The notes beneath the pieces are model-generated. The model saw only the letters and a list, made by a program, of their open reading frames with translations, ran no database searches and was not told the DNA's origin. 64,000 nucleotides of DNA from Arcanobacterium phocae. GTDB lineage: Bacteria; Actinomycetota; Actinomycetes; Actinomycetales; Actinomycetaceae. The stretch is taken from positions 124,001 through 188,000 of the forward strand of contig NZ_JABAPM010000002.1 in assembly GCF_018913465.1 (NCBI RefSeq), read 5' to 3'. How positions within the stretch are numbered: position 1 is the first letter of the stretch; each line of letters starts with the position of its first letter. The position numbers were made by a program, and so were the translations under genes. Shown piece after piece: positions 8,100 through 17,236 of the stretch.

Positions 8100-9125
8100 A
8101 TGGGGAACACAGAAATAGACGCAGGTGAGACTCCCACCACGCATCGCAAAGATATTGCTGCAGTGGTCTATCGAGACAACGGTACAATTCACTCGTGGGA
8201 CAGGCATTCCGTCTGGTATCACGCTTCAGAGCATGAAGTCTCTACTACCAATGACGCTATTAATCTGATTTCACGGATTGCTCGTCTAGGAGCAAACACC
8301 CTAACAATCCCGGCCGGATGCTCAGATCTAGAGCTCGACCTCATTATGTCGAAGGCCGAGAAACGCTCAATCCGATTGCTTCCTGATATTAGTTCGCTTA
8401 GTACTCCGCCGAGCACACTTCAACAGTGGCTAAATCACGGCGGTTGGGGCATAGAACTTGGTTTTCATCATTTAACCGAGCTTAGTAGCCGTATTGGTGG
8501 CATGACGCTCGGAGAACTCCAAGCCCAGGTTTCCCTGGCTCACCCCGAATCGGTTCTGTCATTAGGACTATGGGGAGATACCCTAGACCAGTTCGATGAA
8601 TTCTCAAACCAAGTCCACGATGCCTACGTCCATATTGTACGTAGTCGGCCGCTCAATTTGCCGATAACCAGCGCTAGTTTTAGTTCTGAAATAATTCAGT
8701 TATACCGGCTCTTCGACTCTGCAGGAACGCTACCTGCGTGGGATTTGAGCGCCGGATCGGTCCATGCAGCATCGGGTGAGTTATCGCCTGCTGGCGTCAT
8801 GACTTTAGCGCTAGCGTTACCGGGTCTCGTCCATATCGACGACGAAGCCAGTCATATCCCGCCGTCGATTAGGCATATTTTGCGCATCCGCCAAACCTAC
8901 CAGATGGCCACGGCCAACCTAGTCCTTGATCGTTCACGGCTAGCAGAAGGCATCGTCATCTTGTATGCCGGAAAAATTGAGATACGCGCTAATTTTTCTG
9001 GGCAACCAGATCTGATTGCGAATGATGGCCGAGTTTTAACGACTTCGCAAATTGAGTTACCTCGTGCCGATGACGAGAATCTTCTGTTACCGTCAGGAGA
9101 CGTTGCTTGGCTCAAAGTAGAATAG
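8100..9125 (+). CDS. Degenerate GH13 (alpha-amylase-like) protein, probably not catalytic
   Basis: A 341-residue protein. The start ATG at 8100 (MGNTEIDAGE) is preferred to an in-frame ATG at 8043 that would overlap dgt. Its segments follow the plan of GH13 glucosidases in order: a first strand and helix (RHSVWYHASEHE, then ISRIARLGANTLTIP), a second strand where GH13 enzymes have IIDLVPNH (here IRLLPDISSL), the region normally holding the nucleophile (GFRxD; here GIELGFHHL), a late ALALPGLVHIDDE like LLTLPGTPFLYYGEE, and a C-terminal NFSGQP like the beta-sandwich. The nucleophile Asp is not recognisable, so it may be a non-enzymatic carbohydrate-binding relative. This is pattern matching by eye. 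Confidence 0.6.
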   Translation: MGNTEIDAGETPTTHRKDIAAVVYRDNGTIHSWDRHSVWYHASEHEVSTTNDAINLISRIARLGANTLTIPAGCSDLELDLIMSKAEKRSIRLLPDISSLSTPPSTLQQWLNHGGWGIELGFHHLTELSSRIGGMTLGELQAQVSLAHPESVLSLGLWGDTLDQFDEFSNQVHDAYVHIVRSRPLNLPITSASFSSEIIQLYRLFDSAGTLPAWDLSAGSVHAASGELSPAGVMTLALALPGLVHIDDEASHIPPSIRHILRIRQTYQMATANLVLDRSRLAEGIVILYAGKIEIRANFSGQPDLIANDGRVLTTSQIELPRADDENLLLPSGDVAWLKVE

Positions 9126-9129
9126 CGCT

Positions 9130-10353
9130 TCAGCCTCCAGAAACGTTGACTTCCGCCTCATGAATTTTCACTTGTTGCACCGGTGACAAATCGTGGGAGT
9201 CCAACCAGAACTCAGGCAGATGCGGACGTTTTGCTCCACCAGCTCTACCGCGTGGACCTTCTGCGGCTTCCGGGAAAGGCTGGTCAAGGTCAAGCGTATT
9301 GAGAAGCTCACGTAGCTGCCCAACTGATTCGATCAACCCCAGTTGATGACGCATCTGACCCCCTACTGCAAACCCGCGCAAGTACCAGCCAACATGCTTG
9401 CGGAGTTCTCGCATTGCACGGTGTTCGTCCGCGAAATGTGCAACTGACAGCTCACCGTGACGAACAATGATATCCGCGACTTCTCGCAAAGCTGGCCGAT
9501 AACGCTGCGTAGAACCGTACGAGGCCGCCACGAGATCGAAAAATAACCATGGTCTTCCTTGGCATCCACGGCCCACGCTAATCCCATCTGCCCCTGTTTG
9601 CGCGAGCATCGCGCGAGCATCGCCCACCTCGAATACGTCACCGTTACCAAAGACTGGTAGGGAGGTCATTTGCTTCAACTCGCCAATAAATTCCCAACGG
9701 GCACGGCCAGAATAGTGCTGTTCTGTAGTACGCGCATGTAAAGTGAGTCCAGAGATTCCAGCATCCTCACTCATTCTAGCTACATCCTTGAACGTCATAT
9801 GATCTTCATCGATACCAATACGGCACTTGGCAGTAACTGGAACGACGAAGTCTCGTCCAGACTCTAGGGACGCTCGGCGGGCAGCTTCGACTGCACCAGT
9901 CACTATCTGGGAAAACAGTGAATGCTTCCACGGTAATGCAGACCCACCACCCTTACGAGTTACTTTTGGAACTGGGCAACCGAAGTTCAGATCAATATGA
10001 TCGGCTCGATTTTCTCGCACTAATATGTCAACAGCGCGGGCTATAGTTGTTGGTTCAACACCGTATAGTTGTATGGAACGTACCGGGTCTGCCGGATCTG
10101 GCTTGATCATCGTCATTGTTTCCGGATTACGCTCTATCAGAGCACGAGAAGTGACCATCTCGCAAACATACAATCCAGCATAACTGCGGTTTCCCCCGCG
10201 ATGATCGACCTTTGGGATCTCAACCCCAGCAGCGCGCGCACCGGCCTCACCGAACTCACGGCATAGCTGGCGGAAAGGCGGGTTAGTAACCCCTGCCATT
10301 GGCGCAAGGATCACCGGAGAATCTAACAAAACATCGCCAATGCGAACGCTCAT
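9130..10353 (-). CDS. dusB: tRNA-dihydrouridine synthase DusB
   Basis: FMN-dependent enzyme that reduces uridines to dihydrouridine in tRNA. It is 407 residues. Motifs: FMN site PMAGVTNPPFR, catalytic cysteine loop LNFGCPVPKVTRKGGGSAL, TLHARTTEQHYSG and GNGDVF. Between REFG and LYVCEM there is an extra segment of about 23 residues compared with E. coli Dus proteins. The start ATG at 10353 overlaps the stop of the YibE/F gene by four bases (ATGA), so the two are co-transcribed. It ends 4 bp from the convergent amylase-like gene with no terminator between. Confidence 0.95.
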   Translation of the reverse strand: MSVRIGDVLLDSPVILAPMAGVTNPPFRQLCREFGEAGARAAGVEIPKVDHRGGNRSYAGLYVCEMVTSRALIERNPETMTMIKPDPADPVRSIQLYGVEPTTIARAVDILVRENRADHIDLNFGCPVPKVTRKGGGSALPWKHSLFSQIVTGAVEAARRASLESGRDFVVPVTAKCRIGIDEDHMTFKDVARMSEDAGISGLTLHARTTEQHYSGRARWEFIGELKQMTSLPVFGNGDVFEVGDARAMLAQTGADGISVGRGCQGRPWLFFDLVAASYGSTQRYRPALREVADIIVRHGELSVAHFADEHRAMRELRKHVGWYLRGFAVGGQMRHQLGLIESVGQLRELLNTLDLDQPFPEAAEGPRGRAGGAKRPHLPEFWLDSHDLSPVQQVKIHEAEVNVSGG

Positions 10354-11573
10354 GAAATACTACTATTCCTTGAATGAGATGGGGCTACTGGGGCAAAGAG
10401 ACAGGCAATCGCCGTCGTCATAGGGATAGCTAGAACCAAACCGATTGAGGCAACTAGGGTGCGGACTATTTCTTCCGCTACTTGACCTATCATCAAGAAG
10501 TCGACAAATCCACGATCAACTAGCGCAGCACTCATAAGTAATGGGAGCGCGGAGCCAACATAGGCGAAAGCAAGTGTATACACCGTTGAGGCGATATGAT
10601 CTCGTCCGATTACCATAGCTTGCCCGAAGATTCTCCGGCGCATAGCTGTCGGGTTTGCAGCATGTAGCTCCCAAACCGTGGACACCTGAGTAATAGTCAC
10701 GTCGTTTAACGCGCCTAAGCCTGCCAGAATCATTCCGCACAAGAGGATCTGGTTCATGCGCAACGTTCCTAACTGGCTGAAGATTGCGATCGAATCTTCA
10801 CTTGAGACACCAGTAAGGTTAGCGCTACCAATTGCTAACCATGCAACAAGCCCAGTAATAATCAGCCCGCCAAGAGTGCCTAACACGGCAGTGGTAGTAC
10901 GGATTGAGATGCCGTGTGCCAGATAGATAGAGGTAAACATCATGGCGGCAGCACCAATCAGCACTACCAGTAATGGCGATTCGCCAGCCATCAGTGCTGG
11001 CAACATAAAGAACCCGACGACTGCTAAGGAAACACCCAATCCTGCTAGCGCAGCAGCACCTTTGAGTCGAGCAACTAAAACAACAACTCCAACATATAGC
11101 GCAATCAGAACCCATAACGGAACTGAACGCACGAAATCAACGAAAATATATGGAGCATCAGTACCTACAAGATCAGGAGAAAAAATTGCTTTAACGCGAT
11201 CTCCTACATCAAGGCCATTTTTAACGTACTCATATGGAACATGGATACCGACTTCAGTTCCATCAACGAGCATTTTCACTGGAGTTTGCATGCTCGCATC
11301 GGTTTCTCCGATGGCACTAATTTCTCCAATTGCTTGTTGCGAACCAACATTAAATTCTGGACGCGATCCTACTGGTGTTTGTCCAGACGGCCACATGAGG
11401 ATTAGTCCGATAATGGTTAGCAGAGCTAACGGGACGACGACGCATGCCAATGCGACGCTAACTCGGCGCCGATCTGCTGGTGACAGTGCCAATGGCGCCG
11501 AGTGGGAATGGGTGTGGGAATGACTGGCGGGGATATTCTCCCCGCCAGTCGGTGCAACTTTGTTAGCAACCAA
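10350..11573 (-). CDS. YibE/F-like multi-spanning membrane protein
   Basis: An integral membrane protein of the YibE/F family, whose biochemical role is not established. After a short His/Ser-rich cytoplasmic N-terminus (SHSHTHSHS) comes a first membrane segment ([21 protein letters not shown]), an external beta-rich domain with VGDRVKAIF, and then at least six hydrophobic segments. Start is uncertain: TTG at 11573 has AGG nearby and overlaps the glyS stop; ATG at 11606 lies deeper inside glyS with no Shine-Dalgarno. A strong hairpin (11522-11550) lies within the first codons in either case. It forms an operon with glyS upstream and dusB downstream. Confidence 0.8.
   Translation of the reverse strand: MVANKVAPTGGENIPASHSHTHSHSAPLALSPADRRRVSVALACVVVPLALLTIIGLILMWPSGQTPVGSRPEFNVGSQQAIGEISAIGETDASMQTPVKMLVDGTEVGIHVPYEYVKNGLDVGDRVKAIFSPDLVGTDAPYIFVDFVRSVPLWVLIALYVGVVVLVARLKGAAALAGLGVSLAVVGFFMLPALMAGESPLLVVLIGAAAMMFTSIYLAHGISIRTTTAVLGTLGGLIITGLVAWLAIGSANLTGVSSEDSIAIFSQLGTLRMNQILLCGMILAGLGALNDVTITQVSTVWELHAANPTAMRRRIFGQAMVIGRDHIASTVYTLAFAYVGSALPLLMSAALVDRGFVDFLMIGQVAEEIVRTLVASIGLVLAIPMTTAIACLFAPVAPSHSRNSSIS
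11522..11550. repeat. Perfect inverted repeat at the glyS end / yibE start
   Basis: A 12-bp perfect stem (GACTGGCGGGGA with TCCCCGCCAGTC) and a 5-base loop start 13 bases after the glyS stop on the minus strand. No T-run follows, so it is not a standard terminator. It falls inside the apparent first codons of the YibE/F gene. Confidence 0.75.
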
Positions 11574-12957
11574 TGAGTTTACCTGCCAGATAGGCTTCAA
11601 CTTCATCAATTGGAATACGGATTTGTTCCATCGTGTCACGATCTCGAATCGTAACAGCCTGATCCTCTAGTGAATCAAAATCGACGGTGATACAGAATGG
11701 CGTACCGATTTCATCTTGGCGACGGTAGCGGCGACCAACCGCTCCAGCATCATCAAAATCAACATTCCAGTGCTTACGCAGGCTAGCCGCAAGCTCTCGT
11801 GCCATAGGTGATAGATCAGCGGAACGCGACAATGGCAAAACAGCAACCTTGACTGGCGCTAACCGTGGATCGAGTTTCAAAACGATACGCTTGTCTACTC
11901 CACCCTTGGTGTTTGGAGCTTCATCCTCAGTATAAGCTTCGGTCAAGAATGCCATCAATGAACGGGTCAATCCCGCTGAAGGTTCAACAACGTATGGCGT
12001 GTAGCGCTCACCTGAAGCTTGATCGAAGTATTCAAGCTTCTTACCAGAGGCCTCGCTGTGCGAAGAAAGATCAAAATCAGTACGATTCGCGATACCCTCA
12101 AGTTCGCCCCAGTCTGAGCCTTGGAATCCGAATCGGTATTCGATGTCAACGGTGCGCTTGGAGTAATGGGAGAGCTTTTCCTTTGGATGCTCGTACAGGC
12201 GCAGGTTTTCACGAGAAATACCCAGATCCTCATACCAAGCTAAACGGGCATCGATCCATGATTGATGCCATTCCTCATCTTCACCTGGTTTGACGAAGAA
12301 TTCAATTTCCATCTGCTCAAATTCGCGGGTACGGAAGATAAAGTTACCCGGAGTGATTTCGTTACGGAATGACTTACCTACTTGGCCAATACCAAATGGC
12401 GGCTTCTTACGAGAAGCGGTAACAACATTCAAGAAGTTAACAAAGATACCCTGTGCTGTTTCTGGACGTAGGTAGTGTAGACCTTCTTCGTTATCCACCG
12501 GACCCAAGAATGTTTTGAGAAGTCCTGAGAACGGCTTGGATTCAGTCCATTCACCACGAGTGCCGCAGTTCGGGCACGCGATATCTGACATCGATACGTC
12601 TGATTCAGCTATGCCCTTCTTTTCTGCGTACTGTTCGATCAGATCATCTTCTCGAAGACGCTTATGACAATGCTGGCACTCGATAAGCGGATCTGAGAAT
12701 GTAGCGACGTGACCAGAGGCTACCCACACCTCACGTGGCAGAATGATAGAAGAATCCAAACCCACCATATCTTCGCGTCCGGTAACGTTAGTTTTCCACC
12801 ATTGACGCTTGATGTTTTCTTTCAGCTCGACACCTAGCGGGCCGTAATCCCACGCGGAACGTGTGCCACCGTAAATATCGCCGGATGGGAACACGAATCC
12901 ACGACGTTTCGCTAGGGAAATAACATTATCGAGTCGCGATGGGGCCTTCTTGGCCAT
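11563..12957 (-). CDS. glyS: Glycyl-tRNA synthetase (single-chain alpha2 type)
   Basis: Class II synthetase that charges tRNA-Gly; 464 residues, the usual length for the homodimeric actinobacterial form. The start at 12957 ([11 protein letters not shown]) has AAAGGAG upstream; the longer frame to 13122 would run through the Zur box. Visible: [20 protein letters not shown], a zinc-ribbon-like insertion with CQHCHK and CPNCG, motif 2 [20 protein letters not shown], motif 3 [16 protein letters not shown], and a C-terminal anticodon-binding domain (VAVLPLS). Divergent from znuA. Confidence 0.96.
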   Translation of the reverse strand: MAKKAPSRLDNVISLAKRRGFVFPSGDIYGGTRSAWDYGPLGVELKENIKRQWWKTNVTGREDMVGLDSSIILPREVWVASGHVATFSDPLIECQHCHKRLREDDLIEQYAEKKGIAESDVSMSDIACPNCGTRGEWTESKPFSGLLKTFLGPVDNEEGLHYLRPETAQGIFVNFLNVVTASRKKPPFGIGQVGKSFRNEITPGNFIFRTREFEQMEIEFFVKPGEDEEWHQSWIDARLAWYEDLGISRENLRLYEHPKEKLSHYSKRTVDIEYRFGFQGSDWGELEGIANRTDFDLSSHSEASGKKLEYFDQASGERYTPYVVEPSAGLTRSLMAFLTEAYTEDEAPNTKGGVDKRIVLKLDPRLAPVKVAVLPLSRSADLSPMARELAASLRKHWNVDFDDAGAVGRRYRRQDEIGTPFCITVDFDSLEDQAVTIRDRDTMEQIRIPIDEVEAYLAGKLIGC

Positions 12958-13116
12958 GCGGCTACTCCTTTCAGACGTCTGCATCTGGATGATGCAGTAA
13001 TAAGTTTGTTTCTCTATTCTACGTGGGACAGAGTACAAACTCTCGCTACATCCCACATAAAGGATGGTCACTCTAGTTAAAGCGGACACACTAAAAGCAT
13101 TCAGGCAACCCTTACA

Positions 13117-13131
13117 TGACAATCATTCTCA
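13117..13131. promoter_or_regulatory. Zur/Fur-type operator upstream of znuA
   Basis: TGACAATCATTCTCA is a dyad of the form TGA-n-AAT-n-ATT-n-TCA, matching the Fur-family (Zur) box pattern. It lies 26 bases before the znuA start and 160 bases from the glyS start. The cluster also encodes its own Fur-family regulator, which is the likely ligand. Confidence 0.85.
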
Positions 13132-13156
13132 TTTAGGGTTTGATGGAGATATGACT

Positions 13157-14293
13157 ATGAAAAATAAACGACTATCGTACCTTAGTAAAATCACCGCAAT
13201 TGTGAGTGCCTCTGCATTCGCGCTCGCTGGATGCTCAGACGCAACACCTGATAAGTCAGCTTCGGATACCAAAGTATCTGTTACTACTAGCTTTTATCCG
13301 CTGACTTATCTTGTCAATGAAGTAGGACAAGACCACGTCGCCGTAACGGATCTAACTCCACCTGGCGCCGATGCTCATGGCGTCGAATTATCGCCAAAAG
13401 AGATTTCGGATATGCAGAAATCCGATGTAGTTTTCTACCTAGCTAAACTCTCACCAGCAATTGATGATGCAGTAGCCGCAGCTAAAGTGAATGCTATTAA
13501 TATCGGCGATTCGGTGGAGCTTCTAAAGAACGAAGAAACTGGCGGCGAGCATGAGCACGCTGATCATGACGAGCATGATGAACACGCACATCACGACCAC
13601 GACGGCGAACATGCCGACCACGACGAGCATGACGACCACGACGAGCACGCCGACCACGACGAGCACGCCGACCATGATGAGCACGCCGAGCATGACGACC
13701 ACGCCGAGCATGACGACCACGACGGCGAACATGCTGACCACGACGACGAACACGCACATCACGACCACGGTATCTACGACCCTCATTTCTGGACTGACCC
13801 AGCACGCATGGCTCAAGCAGCTCACGCCATCGCCAAACAGCTCAGCGAAAAGGATCCCAAGCACGCCGCCGACTATGAGGAGAATGCCGACAAAGTAGCA
13901 CAGCGCTTGTTAGATCTCGATAAGAAGTTTGAACAAGCTTTTGCCGGAACTTGTGAAACAAAGTCTTTCGTTGTCACCCATGCAGCTTTTGGATACCTGG
14001 CACACGAATACGGCTTAAAGCAGATCGGCGTTGCTGGAATTGATCCTGAGTTTGAGCCATCACCAGCACGCATTGCCGAAGTAAAGAAGCTTGTTGACGA
14101 AGAGCATATCAACACGATTTTCACTCCGACTAATGGTGAGGCAAAAGTTGCGCAAACAGTCGCACAAGAAACCGGCGCACAATTTGCCGTCTTGAACGTG
14201 GCTGCAACAGCTGGTGACGAATCTGCCGACTATATCGATATGATGGAACATAATCTGACTGCTCTTTCTGACTCAATGAGGTGCGCCAAGTAA
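13157..14293 (+). CDS. znuA: Zinc-binding ABC lipoprotein ZnuA with long His-rich loop
   Basis: Cluster A-I metal-binding lipoprotein, 378 residues, which captures Zn2+ (or Mn2+) for ZnuBC. The start ATG at 13157 is 9 bases after GGAG; ATG at 13151 is too close to it. The signal peptide ends in the lipobox ALAGC. Conserved metal ligands are expected at DAHGVELSP, YDPHFWTDP and VVTHAAFGYLA. Between them, bases 13550-13768 encode 73 residues with 27 histidines, mostly as D/E-D/E/A-His triplets, longer than the loop of typical ZnuA proteins. The loop may gather zinc or sense its abundance. First gene of znuA-znuC-znuB-zur, behind a Zur box. Confidence 0.94.
   Translation: MKNKRLSYLSKITAIVSASAFALAGCSDATPDKSASDTKVSVTTSFYPLTYLVNEVGQDHVAVTDLTPPGADAHGVELSPKEISDMQKSDVVFYLAKLSPAIDDAVAAAKVNAINIGDSVELLKNEETGGEHEHADHDEHDEHAHHDHDGEHADHDEHDDHDEHADHDEHADHDEHAEHDDHAEHDDHDGEHADHDDEHAHHDHGIYDPHFWTDPARMAQAAHAIAKQLSEKDPKHAADYEENADKVAQRLLDLDKKFEQAFAGTCETKSFVVTHAAFGYLAHEYGLKQIGVAGIDPEFEPSPARIAEVKKLVDEEHINTIFTPTNGEAKVAQTVAQETGAQFAVLNVAATAGDESADYIDMMEHNLTALSDSMRCAK
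13550..13768 (+). repeat. Tandem imperfect 9-bp repeats coding the ZnuA His-rich loop
   Basis: Irregular tandem copies of a GAC-GAG-CAC-like unit encode the His/Asp/Glu tract. Silent changes (CAC/CAT, GAC/GAT) show the array is old enough to have diverged, but it remains prone to length change by slippage. Confidence 0.85.
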
Positions 14294-14294
14294 C

Positions 14295-15017
14295 ATGACA
14301 ACTTCCCCGGCCGTTAGCGTCCGTAATTTACACGTGACTTTAGATGGAACGAAAATTCTTCACGGCATTGATATGGACATTGATGCTGGCTCTACGGTTG
14401 CGATACTAGGCGCTAACGGCTCGGGAAAGTCCACTCTTATACGCGCGCTTGTTGGAATAATTCCGCACGAAGGGACTGTTTGCCTGTTCGGCCATGCGCT
14501 AGGAAGAAAGGCACCCTGGCAACGGATTGGATATGCTCCGCAACGCGTAAGCCAATCATCGAAGGTCCCTGCTACCGCACTCGAAACGGTTATGTCAGGA
14601 CTCATATACGGCTGGCATTTCAAACTACCAAAAGACAGCAAGGCTCAAGCACTATCAGCTCTAGCTACAGTTGGTCTAGCAGCCCGAGCACATGAATCAG
14701 TTCAAACTTTTTCAGGCGGACAGCAACAGCGTGTTCTGATTGCACGAGCGCTTGTTCGTAATCCTGATCTACTCATATTAGACGAACCGTTCGCCGGAAT
14801 TGATCCCCAATCGCGCGAACATATCATTGAAGCGCTGACCATGCTACGGAATCAAGGAAAAACTATTGTGATGGTTCTTCACGATCTTTACAGCCTCGAC
14901 TCCATTATCGACCAAACCTATGTCGTTGACAACGGCCGATTCGATCGCTCTTCTATAGTTCCGCTTCCCTCTGAAACCACCTCTCCATCTATACGCTACG
15001 GAGATATTCATGCTTGA
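14295..15017 (+). CDS. znuC: Zinc ABC transporter ATPase ZnuC
   Basis: ATPase subunit of the zinc importer, 240 residues. Walker A GANGSGKST, signature TFSGGQQQRV, Walker B LLILDEPFAGID and switch histidine MVLHDLYSL are all intact. The start follows the znuA stop by one base, and the end overlaps znuB by eight bases, so the three genes form one coupled unit. It works at the inner face of the membrane with ZnuB and receives metal from ZnuA. Confidence 0.95.
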   Translation: MTTSPAVSVRNLHVTLDGTKILHGIDMDIDAGSTVAILGANGSGKSTLIRALVGIIPHEGTVCLFGHALGRKAPWQRIGYAPQRVSQSSKVPATALETVMSGLIYGWHFKLPKDSKAQALSALATVGLAARAHESVQTFSGGQQQRVLIARALVRNPDLLILDEPFAGIDPQSREHIIEALTMLRNQGKTIVMVLHDLYSLDSIIDQTYVVDNGRFDRSSIVPLPSETTSPSIRYGDIHA

Positions 15018-15867
15018 GTTCTTAGCCTCCCCGCTGATGGTTCGCGCTTTGATAGTGGCGGTTCTTGTTGGACTGTCTGCCCCCGTCGTCGGAACATATC
15101 TGGTTCAGCGACAACTGACCCTGCTGGGAGACGGGATTGGTCATATTGCTCTAACTGGAGTCGCGATGGGATGGCTTGCCGCCAATGCTGCCAACGCTGC
15201 CAACCGTGATGCTTGGGCTGTTCCTGGCGCAATAGTTGCATCAGTTCTTGGAGCACTGCTGATCGAGTGGATGCGTAACCGCGGACGTTCCTCAGCAGAT
15301 GTTGCCCTAGCTCTAGTTTTCTATGGTGGCATTGCTGGTGGCGTTATTCTGATCGGGATTGCCGGTGGCACAACATCGACTCTCACGTCCTATTTGTTTG
15401 GCTCAATTTCTACAGTAACCGAGCTGGACGTAGCACTTACGGTACTTTTATGCATTGTCATTTTGGCAATCGGTTTGGGCTTAAGACCAGCTTTATTTGT
15501 ATTATGCCACGACGAAGAGCACGCCCGTGCTTCCGGTCTTCCAACCGTTTTCTTATCGGCGGTTATTGCGGTAACCGCCGCCTTAACAGTGTCCGTTGCA
15601 ATGCGAGTGGTAGGAGCTCTTTTAGTATCTGCACTCATGATTATCCCGGTAGCGATCTCGCAGATAGTCATGCGTTCATTTCGGTCAACAATGAATCTGG
15701 CCATGGGCATTGGAGTGATAGTCGCTATCACCGGACTCATAACAACGTACTTTTACCCGTGGTCCCCCGGCGCAACTATCGTTTTATACGCTGTCAGCCT
15801 CTACGTCCTTGTAGCTGCCTTCCGTCCAGCTATACTGGTTGTGTTAAGGTGGAAAACGGCACGATAA
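15010..15867 (+). CDS. znuB: Zinc ABC transporter permease ZnuB
   Basis: Membrane subunit of the zinc importer (ABC-3 family), 285 residues with about eight hydrophobic segments. Family hallmarks: APVVGTYLVQRQLTLLGDGIGHIALTGVA near the N-terminus, the cytoplasmic DEEHARASGLP coupling region, and MRVVGALLVSALMIIPVAIS. The start ATG lies inside the 3' end of znuC (8-base overlap). Confidence 0.94.
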   Translation: MLEFLASPLMVRALIVAVLVGLSAPVVGTYLVQRQLTLLGDGIGHIALTGVAMGWLAANAANAANRDAWAVPGAIVASVLGALLIEWMRNRGRSSADVALALVFYGGIAGGVILIGIAGGTTSTLTSYLFGSISTVTELDVALTVLLCIVILAIGLGLRPALFVLCHDEEHARASGLPTVFLSAVIAVTAALTVSVAMRVVGALLVSALMIIPVAISQIVMRSFRSTMNLAMGIGVIVAITGLITTYFYPWSPGATIVLYAVSLYVLVAAFRPAILVVLRWKTAR

Positions 15868-15921
15868 TCAGTCTTTTACACATAACTACAAAGCGTGTGC
15901 CTGGCAGTTAAAGGGGAAACA

Positions 15922-16320
15922 ATGCAACGCATGACGAAACAACGTCAAGCTATTTGGGAACTTTTACGTAGCGAAAAGAATTTTCTGTCAGCACAAGAAG
16001 TCCATGATGCTTTAGAAAAGTCTGGTGAAGCCATCGGCTTAGCCACTGTATACCGTAATTTACAAGCGTTAGCGGCCAATGGTTCTGTCGATGTGTTGCG
16101 CTTAGAAAACTCTGAGACCCAACTATTCCGTTACTGTGCTGAATCAGTTCACCATCATCACATGGTATGTCGATCGTGCGGAAAAACAGTTGAGATTTCT
16201 GGAGCAGGAATTGAGAGCTGGGCTGAAGGTATTGCTGCCGAACACGGTTTTACCCGTCTATCCCACTCATTCGAAATTTTCGGGTTGTGTGACCGGTGCT
16301 CTAGAAAAGAAAATAGCTAA
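15922..16320 (+). CDS. zur: Fur-family zinc regulator Zur
   Basis: Metal-responsive repressor of 132 residues. The start at 15922 (MQRMTKQRQ) has AAAGGGG upstream. The N-terminal winged helix carries GLATVYRNLQALAANG; the C-terminal domain has HHHHMVCRSCGK and CDRC, the two CxxC pairs that bind structural zinc, and the sensory His cluster. It lies 54 bp after znuB and should bind the Zur box at 13117, giving feedback control of zinc uptake. Fur-family specificity (Zn rather than Fe or Mn) is inferred from the neighbours. Its stop adjoins the start of the DedA-like gene. Confidence 0.9.
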   Translation: MQRMTKQRQAIWELLRSEKNFLSAQEVHDALEKSGEAIGLATVYRNLQALAANGSVDVLRLENSETQLFRYCAESVHHHHMVCRSCGKTVEISGAGIESWAEGIAAEHGFTRLSHSFEIFGLCDRCSRKENS

Positions 16321-16950
16321 ATGACGAATCTTATCGCTGACATTTCTTATTTCCTCTCACACGGACCACTCCTCATCGTATTTTCATTTCTGTGTGTTGT
16401 TATTTTCTTCCGAGCTCAAGGAACATACTGGTTAGGTCGTTACATCGCACATATAGTTTATGACCGTATCGTGGGTCACGAACACAAAACGATGCTAACT
16501 AAACGTTTCGAAGCCTGGTTAACGTCAGAACGCATTGTCCGCGGAATCGATACTGTCCAACGACGCGGATGGCCTGTTGTTACAGTTTCTTTTCTAACCG
16601 TAGGCTTTCAAACAATCGCTAATATGTCAGCTGGTATTTTGCGAATGCCGTGGATGTTATACACCGCAGCTATGATCCCTGGCGGGGCTGCATGGGCTAC
16701 TATTTATGCAACAATTGGCTGGACAGTATGGAAAGCAGCCATGGCATCAGCAGCAGGGTCACCATGGGGAGTCATCGTCGTCGTTGCTATTCTGGGTATG
16801 TACGGCGTCTTCATTATCCGACGCAAACGTGCGGGTGATGACATGATTGACGAAACAGCCGCTGACAACGATAGCACCCCCAGTTCTCTAGGCAACTTGG
16901 CTGATGCTCTTGCCGAAGATCAGCTCGAACCTTCCAAACAAACGGAGTAA
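16321..16950 (+). CDS. DedA-family-like membrane protein
   Basis: A 209-residue membrane protein resembling the DedA/SNARE-associated family, some of which move lipid carriers or support envelope homeostasis. Segments: an N-terminal hydrophobic helix (FLSHGPLLIVFSFLCVVIFF), a GTYWLGRY element like the DedA glycine motif, a re-entrant-like stretch VVTVSFLTVGFQTIANMSAGILRMPW, and two more helices. The usual arginine of the family F/YxRFxPG motif is not evident. The C-terminal 45 residues are acidic and hydrophilic. It starts immediately after the zur stop, so it is probably co-transcribed. Confidence 0.7.
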   Translation: MTNLIADISYFLSHGPLLIVFSFLCVVIFFRAQGTYWLGRYIAHIVYDRIVGHEHKTMLTKRFEAWLTSERIVRGIDTVQRRGWPVVTVSFLTVGFQTIANMSAGILRMPWMLYTAAMIPGGAAWATIYATIGWTVWKAAMASAAGSPWGVIVVVAILGMYGVFIIRRKRAGDDMIDETAADNDSTPSSLGNLADALAEDQLEPSKQTE

Positions 16951-16952
16951 AA

Positions 16953-17180
16953 ATGACTGAAGAATTCACCGTCCGGCTCCCCATTCAGCTGGGCCAATTT
17001 GTTAAGCTTTCAGGTTTAACCGAAACCGGCGGACAAGCCCGCGAAGTTATTCAAGAAGGTTTCGTCCGGGTAAATGGAGCTGTTAATACCCATCGTGCAG
17101 CAAAATTAAACGATGGTGACCTTGTCGAAGTATCGTTTCCAGGTGGGCCTCGACTGCGTGCGGTAGTCCGCGGAGCCTAA
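16953..17180 (+). CDS. Small S4-domain RNA-binding protein
   Basis: A 75-residue protein consisting of one S4 fold, as in the YbcJ/RqcP-like group. The characteristic ends are visible: LGQFVKLSGLTETGGQAREVIQEGFVRVNG and LNDGDLVEV. It is likely to bind structured RNA, perhaps rRNA or the ribosome. It starts 2 bases after the DedA-like gene and closes the operon in front of a terminator. Confidence 0.85.
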   Translation: MTEEFTVRLPIQLGQFVKLSGLTETGGQAREVIQEGFVRVNGAVNTHRAAKLNDGDLVEVSFPGGPRLRAVVRGA

Positions 17181-17194
17181 AAATAGTGGCAGTT

Positions 17195-17231
17195 AAGCGG
17201 AGTTGATTTTCTCATCGAATCAACTCCGCTT
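17195..17231. terminator. Bidirectional terminator between S4 gene and dnaE
   Basis: A perfect 14-bp stem (AAGCGGAGTTGATT with AATCAACTCCGCTT) and 9-base loop between convergent genes, with a T-rich stretch on the plus side. Confidence 0.85.
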
Positions 17232-17236
17232 CTGTT

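Noticed and set aside
11865-12293. 142-codon plus-strand frame opposite glyS
   Set aside because: Antisense to conserved synthetase motifs; no ribosome site.
13523-13864. Long Val/Met-rich open frame on the minus strand
   Set aside because: It is the antisense of the ZnuA His-rich repeat; repeat composition keeps it open. It has no ribosome site and lies inside a real gene.
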